Below, in pieces: positions 42,847 through 51,814 of a stretch of 64,000 nucleotides of DNA (positions are counted from its first letter, which is position 1; every line of letters starts with the position of its first letter). Below the pieces are notes generated by a model. The model made no database searches, was not told the DNA's origin, and saw only the letters and a program-made list of their open reading frames with translations. Origin of the DNA: Sphingopyxis sp. MSC1_008 (GTDB lineage Bacteria; Pseudomonadota; Alphaproteobacteria; Sphingomonadales; Sphingomonadaceae); assembly GCF_023197165.1 (NCBI RefSeq), contig NZ_JALPRD010000014.1:1-64000 (forward strand), written 5' to 3'. Position numbers and translations under genes: made by a program.

Positions 42847-44358
42847 GTGAAAGAGCGAATTGATATTGACGTCCTGATTTGCGGCGCCGGCGCGGCCGGG
42901 CTCACGCTGGCGATCGAGCTGGCACGCCGCGGCGTATCCTTCCGCATCGTCGACCGGCTCGAGCGCCCGTTCGGCGGTTCGCGCGGCAAGGGCATACAGC
43001 CGCGCACGCAGGAGATTTTCGAGGATCTCGGTATCATCGATCGCGTTATGGCCGCTGGCGGCACCTATCCGTCGATGCGCGAATATGGCGCGGATGGCAG
43101 CTACGTTGTAAAGAACATGCTGGAGGCACAGGCCCCATCGCCCGGCGTACCTTATTTCATTCCGCTGATGATCCCGCAGTTTCTCACCGAGGGCATCATG
43201 CGCGAGCGGCTCAGCGAACTGGGACATCATGTCGAATTCGGCTGCAGGCTGCTCGATTTCGAACCGGGCACGAACAGTGTCACCGCCCGCCTTGTGTCGG
43301 CGCAAGGCGAGGAGCAGATCCGTGCCGGCTATCTGATCGGCGCTGACGGCGGCCGCAGCTCGATCCGCAGCGCACTCGGGATCGACTTTCCCGGCAAGAC
43401 GCTGGGCGTGCGTGCGATCGTGGCCGACGTCGATCTGAGCGGGCTCGACCGGGATGCCTGGCATCAATTCAACGACGGCGACATGGAACGGATGGTGGCT
43501 ATCTGCTCCCTCGCGGGAACCGACCTGTTCCAAATTCAGGCCCCAATCGCGCCGGACGGCGATTCCGACCTTTCCGCCGACGCGCTAGAACGGATGGTCG
43601 CCGAGAGGACCGGTCGCAGCGACATCAAGATCCACTCGGTGTCCTGGGCGTCAGCCTATGCGATGAATGCCCGGCTGGCGGACCAATACCGGGTCGGGAA
43701 CGTCTTCCTGACCGGCGACGCAGCGCACATCCATCCGCCGACCGGTGGGCAGGGCCTCAATACCGCCGTCCAAGACGCCTATAATCTCGCTTGGAAATTG
43801 GCTGCGGTCCTGGCCGGAGCACCCGGCGATCTGCTCGACACCTATGGGGAGGAACGACGCCCGGTCGCGGCCAATGTCCTTGGGCTTTCGACCAGCTTGC
43901 TCCAGGGGCAGCGGGGGCCAGGCGGCATGCGGCGCGGTCGTGACACGCATCAGCTCGACATCGGCTATGCCGGCGCATCGCTTTCACAGGACGCAACCGA
44001 GCGCACGAGCGGTCCGCGCGCCGGCGACCGAATGCCGGACGCTTTCCTGACCGGGGCGGCCGGCCAGCCCCGCCGCCTGTTTGACCTTTTGACTGGCCCG
44101 CACTGGACCTTGCTGGAGTCGGCTTCGGGATACCGGCCGGATACGGCTGCCCGTGCGGGCTTGCGCGTCGTTACCGTCGGTGAAGGCGCTGAGCTTAGCG
44201 ATCCATCGAACCAGCTCGGACTGCCGGCGGGAGGCTGCCTGCTTATCCGGCCGGATGGGTATGTCGGCGCAACCTTCTCCACGGTAAATACCGAAGCAAT
44301 TAGCCGCTATCTCGCAAAGGTTCTCCCCACCACGACGTCCGAGCCCGCCCGGGCATGA
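42847..44358 (+). CDS. FAD-dependent aromatic monooxygenase (PheA/TfdB, rifampicin-monooxygenase-like)
   Basis: The product has 503 residues from a GTG start with AGGAG six bases upstream. The FAD site is DVLICGAGAAGLTLAIELAR, the DG motif YLIGADGGRSSIRSALGI and the GD motif VFLTGDAAHIHPPTGGQGLN followed by TAVQDAYNLAWKLAAVLAGA. A C-terminal thioredoxin-fold-like domain follows from about residue 390. Enzymes of this class hydroxylate phenols, polyketides or rifamycins. Control by a divergent MarR gene suggests a role in removal of an aromatic toxin or antibiotic, or in phenol breakdown. Confidence 0.9.
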   Translation: MKERIDIDVLICGAGAAGLTLAIELARRGVSFRIVDRLERPFGGSRGKGIQPRTQEIFEDLGIIDRVMAAGGTYPSMREYGADGSYVVKNMLEAQAPSPGVPYFIPLMIPQFLTEGIMRERLSELGHHVEFGCRLLDFEPGTNSVTARLVSAQGEEQIRAGYLIGADGGRSSIRSALGIDFPGKTLGVRAIVADVDLSGLDRDAWHQFNDGDMERMVAICSLAGTDLFQIQAPIAPDGDSDLSADALERMVAERTGRSDIKIHSVSWASAYAMNARLADQYRVGNVFLTGDAAHIHPPTGGQGLNTAVQDAYNLAWKLAAVLAGAPGDLLDTYGEERRPVAANVLGLSTSLLQGQRGPGGMRRGRDTHQLDIGYAGASLSQDATERTSGPRAGDRMPDAFLTGAAGQPRRLFDLLTGPHWTLLESASGYRPDTAARAGLRVVTVGEGAELSDPSNQLGLPAGGCLLIRPDGYVGATFSTVNTEAISRYLAKVLPTTTSEPARA

Positions 44359-44736
44359 AACACGCGCATTTCCGGGCTGCGATCGGCGACCTGCGCGTCG
44401 ACGAGCCTGCTCGTCTTTTCCACAGCCGAACTCGCGACATCAATATCTGTCGCCCAGCAGGAAGTCCGACACAGGCAGGATTGATCCGATGAACCTCATC
44501 GATGGCCCGTTCATGCCGTTCGGCGTCAACCTCGCCCACGCGAGGCGAAAGGCAGCGGATGACACAACCGGGACAGACGAAGCGCGCGGTTCCACATCCT
44601 TACAGCTCCGACCCGAAATCCCGGAATCCTCCACATTACTCAACACCGCAAATCCGGAGGCGCCGTGTTGAGCGTTTGCAAAGCATGCGATGCGACCGAA
44701 AGCCCATGACACGGCACGTTGGCGCACGACGGCGAC
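44359..44736. other. 378-base gap between convergent genes
   Basis: This gap lies between the stop of the FAD monooxygenase and the stop of the M16 peptidase. No gene-like frame is present. It contains the hairpin at 44639-44672, listed separately, and shorter GC inverted repeats just after the monooxygenase stop. Confidence 0.5.
44639..44672 (-). terminator. Hairpin downstream of the M16 peptidase gene
   Basis: Arms of 11 bases with one mismatch (44639-44649 and 44662-44672, CTCAACAC core) enclose a 12-base loop, 65 bases past the M16 stop on the reverse strand. No T-run follows. It may mark the end of the FecI-FecR-receptor-peptidase transcript. Confidence 0.4.
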
Positions 44737-47514
44737 CTATCGCACCCTGTCGCCGTTCTCATTCAACACCTGAACGTCCCCCAAGTTCAACTTGCGCACG
44801 TCGGCTTCGAACTTGGCCAAATCGCCCACGACGAACCAGGTCAGTTCATTCGGGCGGTAGAGACGGCGCGCGGCAGCGTCGATGTCGGCAACCGTATACC
44901 CTTGGATCGTCTGAATATAGTCGTTCCAGTAATCGTCCGGGAGCCGGTATTCATATGTCTGGCGATACATGCCGAGCGCCCCGGTCGGTCCCTGAAGGGC
45001 TGCGGGAAGCCCCAGCAGCATAGCGTTCTTCGCCGCGGCAATTTCTGCCGCAGTCGGCGGCCGGGTCGTCGCGACCTCCCGCAGTTCGCGCGCGATCTCG
45101 CGCAAGGCATCCGCCGTTTTGTCGGCCTGGACCGACCCGCCCGCGCCGATCAGGCCGATAAATGGGGCTTCGCCAAGGTCGGATTTCATCCCGTAGGACC
45201 AGCCTTTCGCCTCGCGCAGATTCATATTGAGGCGTGAAACGAAATGCCCGCCCATGACCGTGTTGACAATGCTCAGCCCGTCGAAATCAGAATCGCTTCG
45301 TGCCGGGCCGGCATGTCCGACCGCAACCACGCTGGATTCTGCACCGGGCTGATCGATCAGGATGATGCGCGGCTTTGCAGGACGAAGCGGCGCGGGTAGA
45401 GCGGGTTTGACGGGCGCGGGCTCGGTCGGCGCTTTCCAGACTGCTAAGCGCTTTTCGAGTTTCGGCAGGATTTCGGAGAGCGTGGTGTCGCCGACCACCA
45501 AGATCGTCGCGAGATCTGGACGAATCCACTTCTTGTAAAAGGCGCGAAAGTCCTCGGTGGTCAGCGTCTGCGCGATCGCGGGGGTCAAATGCGCTGCATA
45601 AGGGTGATCGGGACCATACATCATCTTGGGCATGACCGGTGCGAGCTTGCCCGCCGGCGTGCGCTTGGAATCCTCGTAGCCGGCGATGAACAGGTCGCGA
45701 ACGCGATCCCATTCCTCGACGGGGAACACGGGGTTCAGCAATATGTCGGCGTAGAAGTCGAGCGACTCGTCGAGCTTCACCTTGAGCGCGCTGAGCCCGA
45801 ACCGGGTCGCCTCCTGGCTGGACGACCAGGCCACCGAGGCGCCGAGATCCTGCATTGCCGCCGAGATTTCGAGCTTAGACCGGGTCGTGGTTCCGGTCAT
45901 TGTCAGGCCTACCGCCGATGACTCTCCGACCGACGCGGGGTTGCGGTCGGGGAGCGAGCCGACGTCGAAAATCATTGATAGATTGACAGTCGGAACATCG
46001 TGCCGCTCGGCGAGCGCGACCTTGATACCGTTAGACAAGGTCGCGTGCTGAAGCGGAGGAAGATTGAAGTTGGCAGCCGCGCCAATCGCAGGCTTGGCGC
46101 TCCGGTCGACGGGCTGCCCCGATACCGCATATTGGGGCAAAGCACGGGCCTCGAGGACGTAGACGCCGTCCGACAGCCACTTGCGCGACGCCGCCAGAAC
46201 CTGCGCGGGGGTTGCCTCGTAAATCAACTTCTCGAGCTTCTGATTGAAGGCCGGCATCCCGGCATATAGTTCCGAGTCCGCAAGCGTCACAGCCTTGTCC
46301 AATGTCGACGCCTGGCCTCGCACACGGCTCGCATAAAGCTGGAATTTGGCACGGTCGAGCTCGGTGGAGCTTATCCCGTCGCGCAGGAACCCGTCCATCT
46401 CCTCGTCGATCGCGGCTTCAAGCTGCGCCAGCGAGACGCCGGGCCGCGCGGTGGCCGACAGGTGGAGTTGCGAGCCTATTTCCTGTCGGGTGACCGACAG
46501 ATCGACGGCAGACGCGAGCTGGAGATCGCGCACGAGGCGTTTCTCAAATCGGCTGTTTTCGCCGTTCGACAGAGCGTCTGCGGCTAGCTCGACGAGTTGG
46601 GCCTCCTCGCTCGTCCAACCGGGCAGGTTCCAGACCTTGAATAGCTGCGAATTGGCCGTAGGCACCTCGATTACACCGCGGCTCTCGCCAAACATCTTTG
46701 CCGGCTGTTCGGCGCTGCGCTTCAGCGCCGGACCGCCCGGGATATTGCCGAAATATTTCTCGACCTTGGTCTTGGCATCGGCGGGGCTGATATCGCCCGA
46801 CAGGACCAGCACTGCATTGCCCGGACCGTACCATTTCTTGAAGAACGCGCCGACATCGTCGAGCGTCGCAGCGTTGAGGTCATCCATCGATCCGATCGGT
46901 GTCCAACTGTAGGGGTGCCCCGCCGGATAGGTGGCGGCAAAGAGCATGTCTGGAACCTCGCCGAGCGGGGTGTTGGCGCGTTGCCGTTTCTCGTTCTGGA
47001 CCACCTTGCGCTGCTCGTCGAGTTTGGCCTGATCGACTGCAGGAAGTAGATTTTCCATCCGGTCAGATTCAAGCCAGAGCAGCCGGTCGAGCGCCTGCGT
47101 CGGTACAGTCTGATAGTAATTGGTGCGGTCGAAGGACGTTGTTCCGTTCATTGCGGATGCGCCCACCTCGTTCATCACCTGAAACCAGTCATCGTTTGCA
47201 TGTTCTGAACCGTTGAACATCAAATGCTCGAAAAGATGCGCAAATCCCGTGCGGCCGGGTGTCTCGTTCGCGCTGCCGACATGATACCAAATGCCGACCG
47301 ACACCACCGGGGTCTTGCGATCCTCGTGCACGATCACCGTCAGCCCGTTCGGCAAGACGAATTTCTCGAAAGGTATGTCGATCGGCGACAGTGCGGGCGC
47401 GGCGGCCTGGCTGCCGCGCGAACGGACGGGTTTTTCTGAAAAAGCCGGGACAGGCATCGCAAGGACAGCCGCGGAGCCCAGAAGCAGCGAAAAGGAGGTC
47501 GCGAAGCGTTTCAT
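44737..47514 (-). CDS. Periplasmic M16 family zinc metallopeptidase (two-domain, pitrilysin type)
   Basis: The product has 925 residues. A signal peptide (SFSLLLGSAAVLAMPVPAFS) predicts export. The inverted zinc motif His-x-x-Glu-His is at residues 93-97 in GFAHLFEHLMF, and the second M16 half from about residue 500 (LSNGIKVALAERHDVPTVNL) lacks it, as is normal for the non-catalytic half. These clam-shell enzymes degrade peptides and small proteins inside a closed chamber. It follows a TonB receptor on the same strand, an arrangement like FusA-FusC, where the M16 enzyme processes imported ferredoxin. A strong terminator precedes it; the AAGGA ribosome site is intact. Confidence 0.93.
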   Translation of the reverse strand: MKRFATSFSLLLGSAAVLAMPVPAFSEKPVRSRGSQAAAPALSPIDIPFEKFVLPNGLTVIVHEDRKTPVVSVGIWYHVGSANETPGRTGFAHLFEHLMFNGSEHANDDWFQVMNEVGASAMNGTTSFDRTNYYQTVPTQALDRLLWLESDRMENLLPAVDQAKLDEQRKVVQNEKRQRANTPLGEVPDMLFAATYPAGHPYSWTPIGSMDDLNAATLDDVGAFFKKWYGPGNAVLVLSGDISPADAKTKVEKYFGNIPGGPALKRSAEQPAKMFGESRGVIEVPTANSQLFKVWNLPGWTSEEAQLVELAADALSNGENSRFEKRLVRDLQLASAVDLSVTRQEIGSQLHLSATARPGVSLAQLEAAIDEEMDGFLRDGISSTELDRAKFQLYASRVRGQASTLDKAVTLADSELYAGMPAFNQKLEKLIYEATPAQVLAASRKWLSDGVYVLEARALPQYAVSGQPVDRSAKPAIGAAANFNLPPLQHATLSNGIKVALAERHDVPTVNLSMIFDVGSLPDRNPASVGESSAVGLTMTGTTTRSKLEISAAMQDLGASVAWSSSQEATRFGLSALKVKLDESLDFYADILLNPVFPVEEWDRVRDLFIAGYEDSKRTPAGKLAPVMPKMMYGPDHPYAAHLTPAIAQTLTTEDFRAFYKKWIRPDLATILVVGDTTLSEILPKLEKRLAVWKAPTEPAPVKPALPAPLRPAKPRIILIDQPGAESSVVAVGHAGPARSDSDFDGLSIVNTVMGGHFVSRLNMNLREAKGWSYGMKSDLGEAPFIGLIGAGGSVQADKTADALREIARELREVATTRPPTAAEIAAAKNAMLLGLPAALQGPTGALGMYRQTYEYRLPDDYWNDYIQTIQGYTVADIDAAARRLYRPNELTWFVVGDLAKFEADVRKLNLGDVQVLNENGDRVR

Positions 47515-47527
47515 TTATTTTCCTTGG

Positions 47528-47558
47528 AAAAAAAGAAGGCCGCTCCCGCACGGCCTTC
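47528..47558 (-). terminator. Intrinsic terminator between TonB receptor and M16 genes
   Basis: On the reverse strand GAAGGCCG (47558-47551), an 8-base loop and CGGCCTTC (47542-47535) form a perfect stem followed by seven T (47534-47528). It sits in the 61-base gap between the receptor stop and the M16 start, and the T-run merges into the M16 ribosome-binding region. It should end most receptor transcripts before the peptidase. Confidence 0.85.
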
Positions 47559-47575
47559 AAATGGCATAATTCGAT

Positions 47576-50500
47576 CTATTTGTTTCTGAACGATTTTTTG
47601 ATGCTTATTGTGAAACGACGAAGCCGGGGATCGCCAAAGGTGCTATATCCGGCCTGCGTGTAGGACTGAATCGCCACCACCGGCGGCTTCTTGTCGAAGA
47701 TATTCTGAACGCCCGCCGAAATGCTCAGCCCATTGAGAACGCCGCCGGTATCTTGGAAATCGTAAGAGACGTGCAGATCGCTGTACGATTGGCTTGGAAT
47801 GCGACGCGTGCCTTGCAGCGCGATCGCGTTGGCTATGCTCGCCGCCCCCGATGCCACATTCGGGTCATTGGTGGAGAAGATGTTGTAACTGTCATAAAAT
47901 TGGGTGTTCCAGCGCACGCCAAGCTTACCCAGCGTCCAATCAAAGCCGGCGTTGCCTTGCCACTCCAATGGACCGTCGCGGTTTCCCGAGTAGTTTAGCG
48001 CCGCCCCACCGGAAAGCAGCTGACGCAGCGCGTCGGGTTGCCATGTCCCCAAGGCATAGAGGCGCATCTTCCCCCAGCGATCGCTTTCGAATTCATAATC
48101 GATCTGGAAATCGATCGCCTCGAACTTCGAACGAAACTGGTTGATCGGCGACAGGTCTATCGTAAGGATGCGCCCGCTATAGCCCGCAGGATCGCCAGGC
48201 TGGGGGGCGGCGCGCACGACCCGTCCGGGAAAAAGATCGGGATTGTTGAGGAGATAATCGAGCGGAATGCCGCCAATCTCGTCTTCCTTGGTGATACGGG
48301 AATAATCCGCCGAGATACGAAGCCCTTTGAGCGGGGTGAGAATCACGCCGAGCGCCAGACTCTTCGATGTTTCGGGGAGAAGGGCCGTGTTGCCCAAGCC
48401 GCCGACCGCGGTGAGCGAATAGTTGATGATCTCGTTTCCCCGCATCGGATCGGGAATGCGGAGACCGGAAGGCGCGGTGTTCGAGAAGCTCCCCAGCTGC
48501 ACCACGCTCGGCGGCAGAAAGCCCGTGGCATAGCTCGCGCGCAGCATGACGCCGCTGAACGGCGAGTAGCGCCCGGCGAGCGTGAAGTTGGTGCTCTTGA
48601 AGCGCGCTACGAGCGAGGTAAAGTCCGGAAACGGGGTGTCGGGATCCGGCAATAGGATCGAACCCAGATTGGCAGGCGGCGACCGCGTCAAATAATTATC
48701 GTGACGAACCGCGCCCCGTAATTCGAGTTCGCGAAGTAGCGGCAGTCCGTTTGCTGGCGAAACGAACGGCAGGACCACTTCCGCATAACCCGAATGGGTC
48801 CGCTGCGATCGCGCCGGAAAGCCGACATACAGGGGATCGCGCGTCAGTATATCGATAAGCTGGTTGCGGGCCGCCTTGAGTGTCGTTGCTTCGCGCTGGA
48901 CGGCCAGGGTCAAGTTCGCCGGACCTCCTGCCAACTGTAAGAGCGGTCCCGAAGCGCGGAGCGATGGATTGTCGAACTCCGATCTATAAGGTCCGCCGAA
49001 GAACGTGGGCTCGGTGAAGAGATAGGACCCATAGTCGACAGGTGAGCGAAGCGGATCGAGCTGTGCGCGGCCTTCGCAGTTGGCCGGATCGAGGACCGCT
49101 TGCAGGCCGCAATAATCCCCATAGGCATCGATCGCGACGTTGTAGAAGACCGCTGAGTTGGACGACCAGGTCTTGTTATATTCGGCGTTGATCGCCCATT
49201 GACCCGGCAAGCGGATGACGGTGCCGCCGCTCAACGTCTGCGTCAGCGATTTGCTACGGTAAGGGAAACTGTAAGTCGGGTTGGGAAAGGACACCCGGAT
49301 ATTTTGCTCGAACGGATTGGTTGGAGCGGCGGCCGCAAGGTAGACCGACGTCGGGATCTGATTGTGACTATAGCTCAGACCCCGGTTCGCGAAGCGCGAA
49401 TAATCGACGAAAAGGTCGAAGCTATCTGAGAATTTACGCCTTACGCCAAAGTTGAACGATTCGATCTCCGGCGCGGTCAGCAAGCCGCGCTGGCGGCCGC
49501 TGAGGTCATTCGGGATATCTAGGTTGAACTCGCCGGCGCCCGCGATCAACGCGGCGCCATTGTCGCTGGTGACGCCGCCATAGCCTAGAGGCAAGTTGGT
49601 GACATTCGAGCCAAGGCTGGCGCCGCCATATTGCGGATCGAGCACCAGAATGGCGCCGTTTGCACTGCGAATGTTCACGCCATTGCCGAGCGGCGGCGTA
49701 GCGTTGCCTATATAAGGCGATATGTTTTCGCGGCCGAGATCCATACCCCTCTGGATTAGTCCGACGCGATCACCGACCCGCAGCGTGCTCGACCGGCTGA
49801 TCGATCCGCCAAAGGTAACAGTCGTCCTGCCACCTTCGAGCGCGAAGCCGCCGTTGATATCGAGGCGTCCATTGGGCGCATGGAAATCGAATGTGTCGTT
49901 GTAGGTGGCCGTAATATCGACGCCGCGATAATCGCTGCGCAGAATGATGTTGATCACCCCGCCCACCGCATTGCCGCCGTAAATGCCGCCGGCAGAGGAG
50001 GGCAACACTTCGATCCGCTCGATCGAACCCATGGGGATGCCGTTGATGTCCGCCTGGCGCGGCGTCATATCCTGGTTCGCAAGATTCGGGAGCCGCCGTC
50101 CGTTCACCAGGATCAGCGTCTGATTGGTCCCGAGCCCGCGCAGGTTGAAGGAGGAAAAGACCAGGCCATTGCCGGTCGACTGCGCTTGCGAGCCGCCTGC
50201 GCCTGAGTTTTGTGGCAGGCGCGTGCGAAGAAATTCCTCGACGGTGGTCGCCTGCGATGCCGCGACCTCGTCGCGGCTAAACACGACATAGGGTTGAGCA
50301 TCGTCGCGGGTTCGCCGCACGTCGACGTTGCGGCTGCGCGATCCGATGACCAGAATCTCGGACACACCTGAAATATTATCGGCGCCGCCCCCCTGCGGCG
50401 CCCCGCCATTTCCCGCCCGGACGATCCCGATCGTGATGACGTCATTGTCGCGAGCAATAGGACCGAGCCCCGTATCTCCAAGCAGCCGCCGCAGTCCCTC

Positions 50501-50740
50501 CTCAACCGTAAAGCGCCCCTTCACCGGTTTCGTGCGTTTGGATCCTAGCGTGTCGGCACTTCCGATGACCTGGACGCCCGCCTGTTTGGCGAAGAGAGGG
50601 ATCGTTCGTTCCGCGGGCCCCGCGGGCACATCGAAAGTCTTTGCCTGCTGCGCCTCCGCCGATGCGGCGTTCACCATCATCACAACAGCAGCCGCGCTCG
50701 CCAGCAAGCGCTGCGGCGTTCTATCGAAAAGTCCTCGCAT
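47576..50740 (-). CDS. TonB-dependent receptor with N-terminal STN signalling domain
   Basis: The product has 1054 residues from the ATG at 50740, preceded by a GGGGAGGGG ribosome site. After a signal peptide ending ASAEAQQ an STN (secretin/TonB N-terminus) domain spans about residues 35-105 (AERTIPLFAKQAGVQVIGSA, FTVEEGLRRLLGDTGLG). The plug is ILVIGSRSRNVDVRRTRDDA, then VFSSFNLRGLGTNQTLILVN and VLPSSAGGIYGGNAVGGVIN. The very large barrel fits receptors for big ligands. The STN domain contacts the FecR protein in the periplasm to signal ligand binding. It lies in order after fecI and fecR and before an M16 peptidase. Confidence 0.94.
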   Translation of the reverse strand: MRGLFDRTPQRLLASAAAVVMMVNAASAEAQQAKTFDVPAGPAERTIPLFAKQAGVQVIGSADTLGSKRTKPVKGRFTVEEGLRRLLGDTGLGPIARDNDVITIGIVRAGNGGAPQGGGADNISGVSEILVIGSRSRNVDVRRTRDDAQPYVVFSRDEVAASQATTVEEFLRTRLPQNSGAGGSQAQSTGNGLVFSSFNLRGLGTNQTLILVNGRRLPNLANQDMTPRQADINGIPMGSIERIEVLPSSAGGIYGGNAVGGVINIILRSDYRGVDITATYNDTFDFHAPNGRLDINGGFALEGGRTTVTFGGSISRSSTLRVGDRVGLIQRGMDLGRENISPYIGNATPPLGNGVNIRSANGAILVLDPQYGGASLGSNVTNLPLGYGGVTSDNGAALIAGAGEFNLDIPNDLSGRQRGLLTAPEIESFNFGVRRKFSDSFDLFVDYSRFANRGLSYSHNQIPTSVYLAAAAPTNPFEQNIRVSFPNPTYSFPYRSKSLTQTLSGGTVIRLPGQWAINAEYNKTWSSNSAVFYNVAIDAYGDYCGLQAVLDPANCEGRAQLDPLRSPVDYGSYLFTEPTFFGGPYRSEFDNPSLRASGPLLQLAGGPANLTLAVQREATTLKAARNQLIDILTRDPLYVGFPARSQRTHSGYAEVVLPFVSPANGLPLLRELELRGAVRHDNYLTRSPPANLGSILLPDPDTPFPDFTSLVARFKSTNFTLAGRYSPFSGVMLRASYATGFLPPSVVQLGSFSNTAPSGLRIPDPMRGNEIINYSLTAVGGLGNTALLPETSKSLALGVILTPLKGLRISADYSRITKEDEIGGIPLDYLLNNPDLFPGRVVRAAPQPGDPAGYSGRILTIDLSPINQFRSKFEAIDFQIDYEFESDRWGKMRLYALGTWQPDALRQLLSGGAALNYSGNRDGPLEWQGNAGFDWTLGKLGVRWNTQFYDSYNIFSTNDPNVASGAASIANAIALQGTRRIPSQSYSDLHVSYDFQDTGGVLNGLSISAGVQNIFDKKPPVVAIQSYTQAGYSTFGDPRLRRFTISIKKSFRNK

Positions 50741-50836
50741 GTCCCCTCCCCTTGGCTTCCCCCATGAAGCGCTCAAGGAAGAGACGGTTGGCCGATTATT
50801 TTCCGATGCCCGGCAAGAAAAAATGTCATCAATTTG

Positions 50837-51814
50837 TCATCGCCGCGACAGGCGGATCGTGTCGCCCTCGATCTTGATATCTGCGTCAAGCATGGCCCCG
50901 GCGGCGCGCGCGAACTTCTCGGGCTGCTCCGTCCGGAAATATCCGACGAGCGTTTCGCGCCCCAACTGGTCGTCTTCGATGACGAGCTTTCGCCGGTTGT
51001 AACGGTTGAGTTCTGCCGCCGCGTAGGCAAGCGTTTGTCCATTGAGAATAAGTTCACCATTCCGCCAGGCGAGCGTTCGCTCGATCTCCGGGCTGGCCTC
51101 ACTCGTGGCAATTTCGGGACCCGTATTGGCGACAAAGCTCATCGAACCGGCCGCGATCCGCGTCCGCCGCGTTTCGTGTCCGACGATCCAGGCTTCCACC
51201 ACGCCCTCGGTCACGAGCACATCGACGCCTTCGTCACGGCGGCGCACTGAAAAGGCCGTGCCGATGGCCTGCACGCGGACCCGTCCTGCGGCGACGACAA
51301 AAGGCTTCGTCTCGTCATGCGCGACCTGAAACCAGGCCTCGCCATCTTCGAGGCTCACTTCGCGGCGCGTATCCCGCATCGCGAACGCGATCCTGCTCGC
51401 GGTGTTCACCGACGCAATCGACCCGTCGGCGAGCGGCACCCGGCGAACCTCCCCGAGTGCGGTCGCGATCGTGTCCGGCTGGCGCCCGAGTATCGTATAA
51501 CCGGTGAAGGCAGCTGCGCAAGCGCCTGCGGATGCGGCGAGGAAGCCGCGACGACCGAAGCGAGGTGCTGCAACTTCTTCCCCCGGCACTTCCGCCTGCC
51601 CCCTCTCGTTGTCGGCGATTTTTCCGCCAAGGGCCCGGCCGCGGTCGAGATAGGCGAGCGCCGCCTCGGCGCGGAGCAACGCGCCAGCGTGGCGTTCATC
51701 GACCGCCAGCCAGGCGTCGAGCTCGCTCTGGGCTGCGGCGTCCAGTTCCGCCGCGTCACGCCGTATCGCCCACAAAGCCGCGGCATCTTCGCTATCAAAT
51801 ACCATGTCGGTCAC
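50837..51814 (-). CDS. FecR family anti-sigma/sigma-regulator protein
   Basis: The product has 325 residues. The cytoplasmic N-terminal DUF4880-like segment (DSEDAAALWAIRRDAAELDA) includes the Trp-rich sigma-binding region. One membrane segment follows near residues 88-110 (FLAASAGACAAAFTGYTILG), then the FecR domain (LGEVRRVPLADGSIASVNTA, VSLEDGEAWFQVAHDETKPF) and a C-terminal DUF4974 domain (LILNGQTLAYAAAELNRYNR). It holds the ECF sigma factor and transmits the signal of the STN domain. It overlaps the sigma gene by 20 bases. Confidence 0.94.
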   Translation of the reverse strand: MTDMVFDSEDAAALWAIRRDAAELDAAAQSELDAWLAVDERHAGALLRAEAALAYLDRGRALGGKIADNERGQAEVPGEEVAAPRFGRRGFLAASAGACAAAFTGYTILGRQPDTIATALGEVRRVPLADGSIASVNTASRIAFAMRDTRREVSLEDGEAWFQVAHDETKPFVVAAGRVRVQAIGTAFSVRRRDEGVDVLVTEGVVEAWIVGHETRRTRIAAGSMSFVANTGPEIATSEASPEIERTLAWRNGELILNGQTLAYAAAELNRYNRRKLVIEDDQLGRETLVGYFRTEQPEKFARAAGAMLDADIKIEGDTIRLSRR

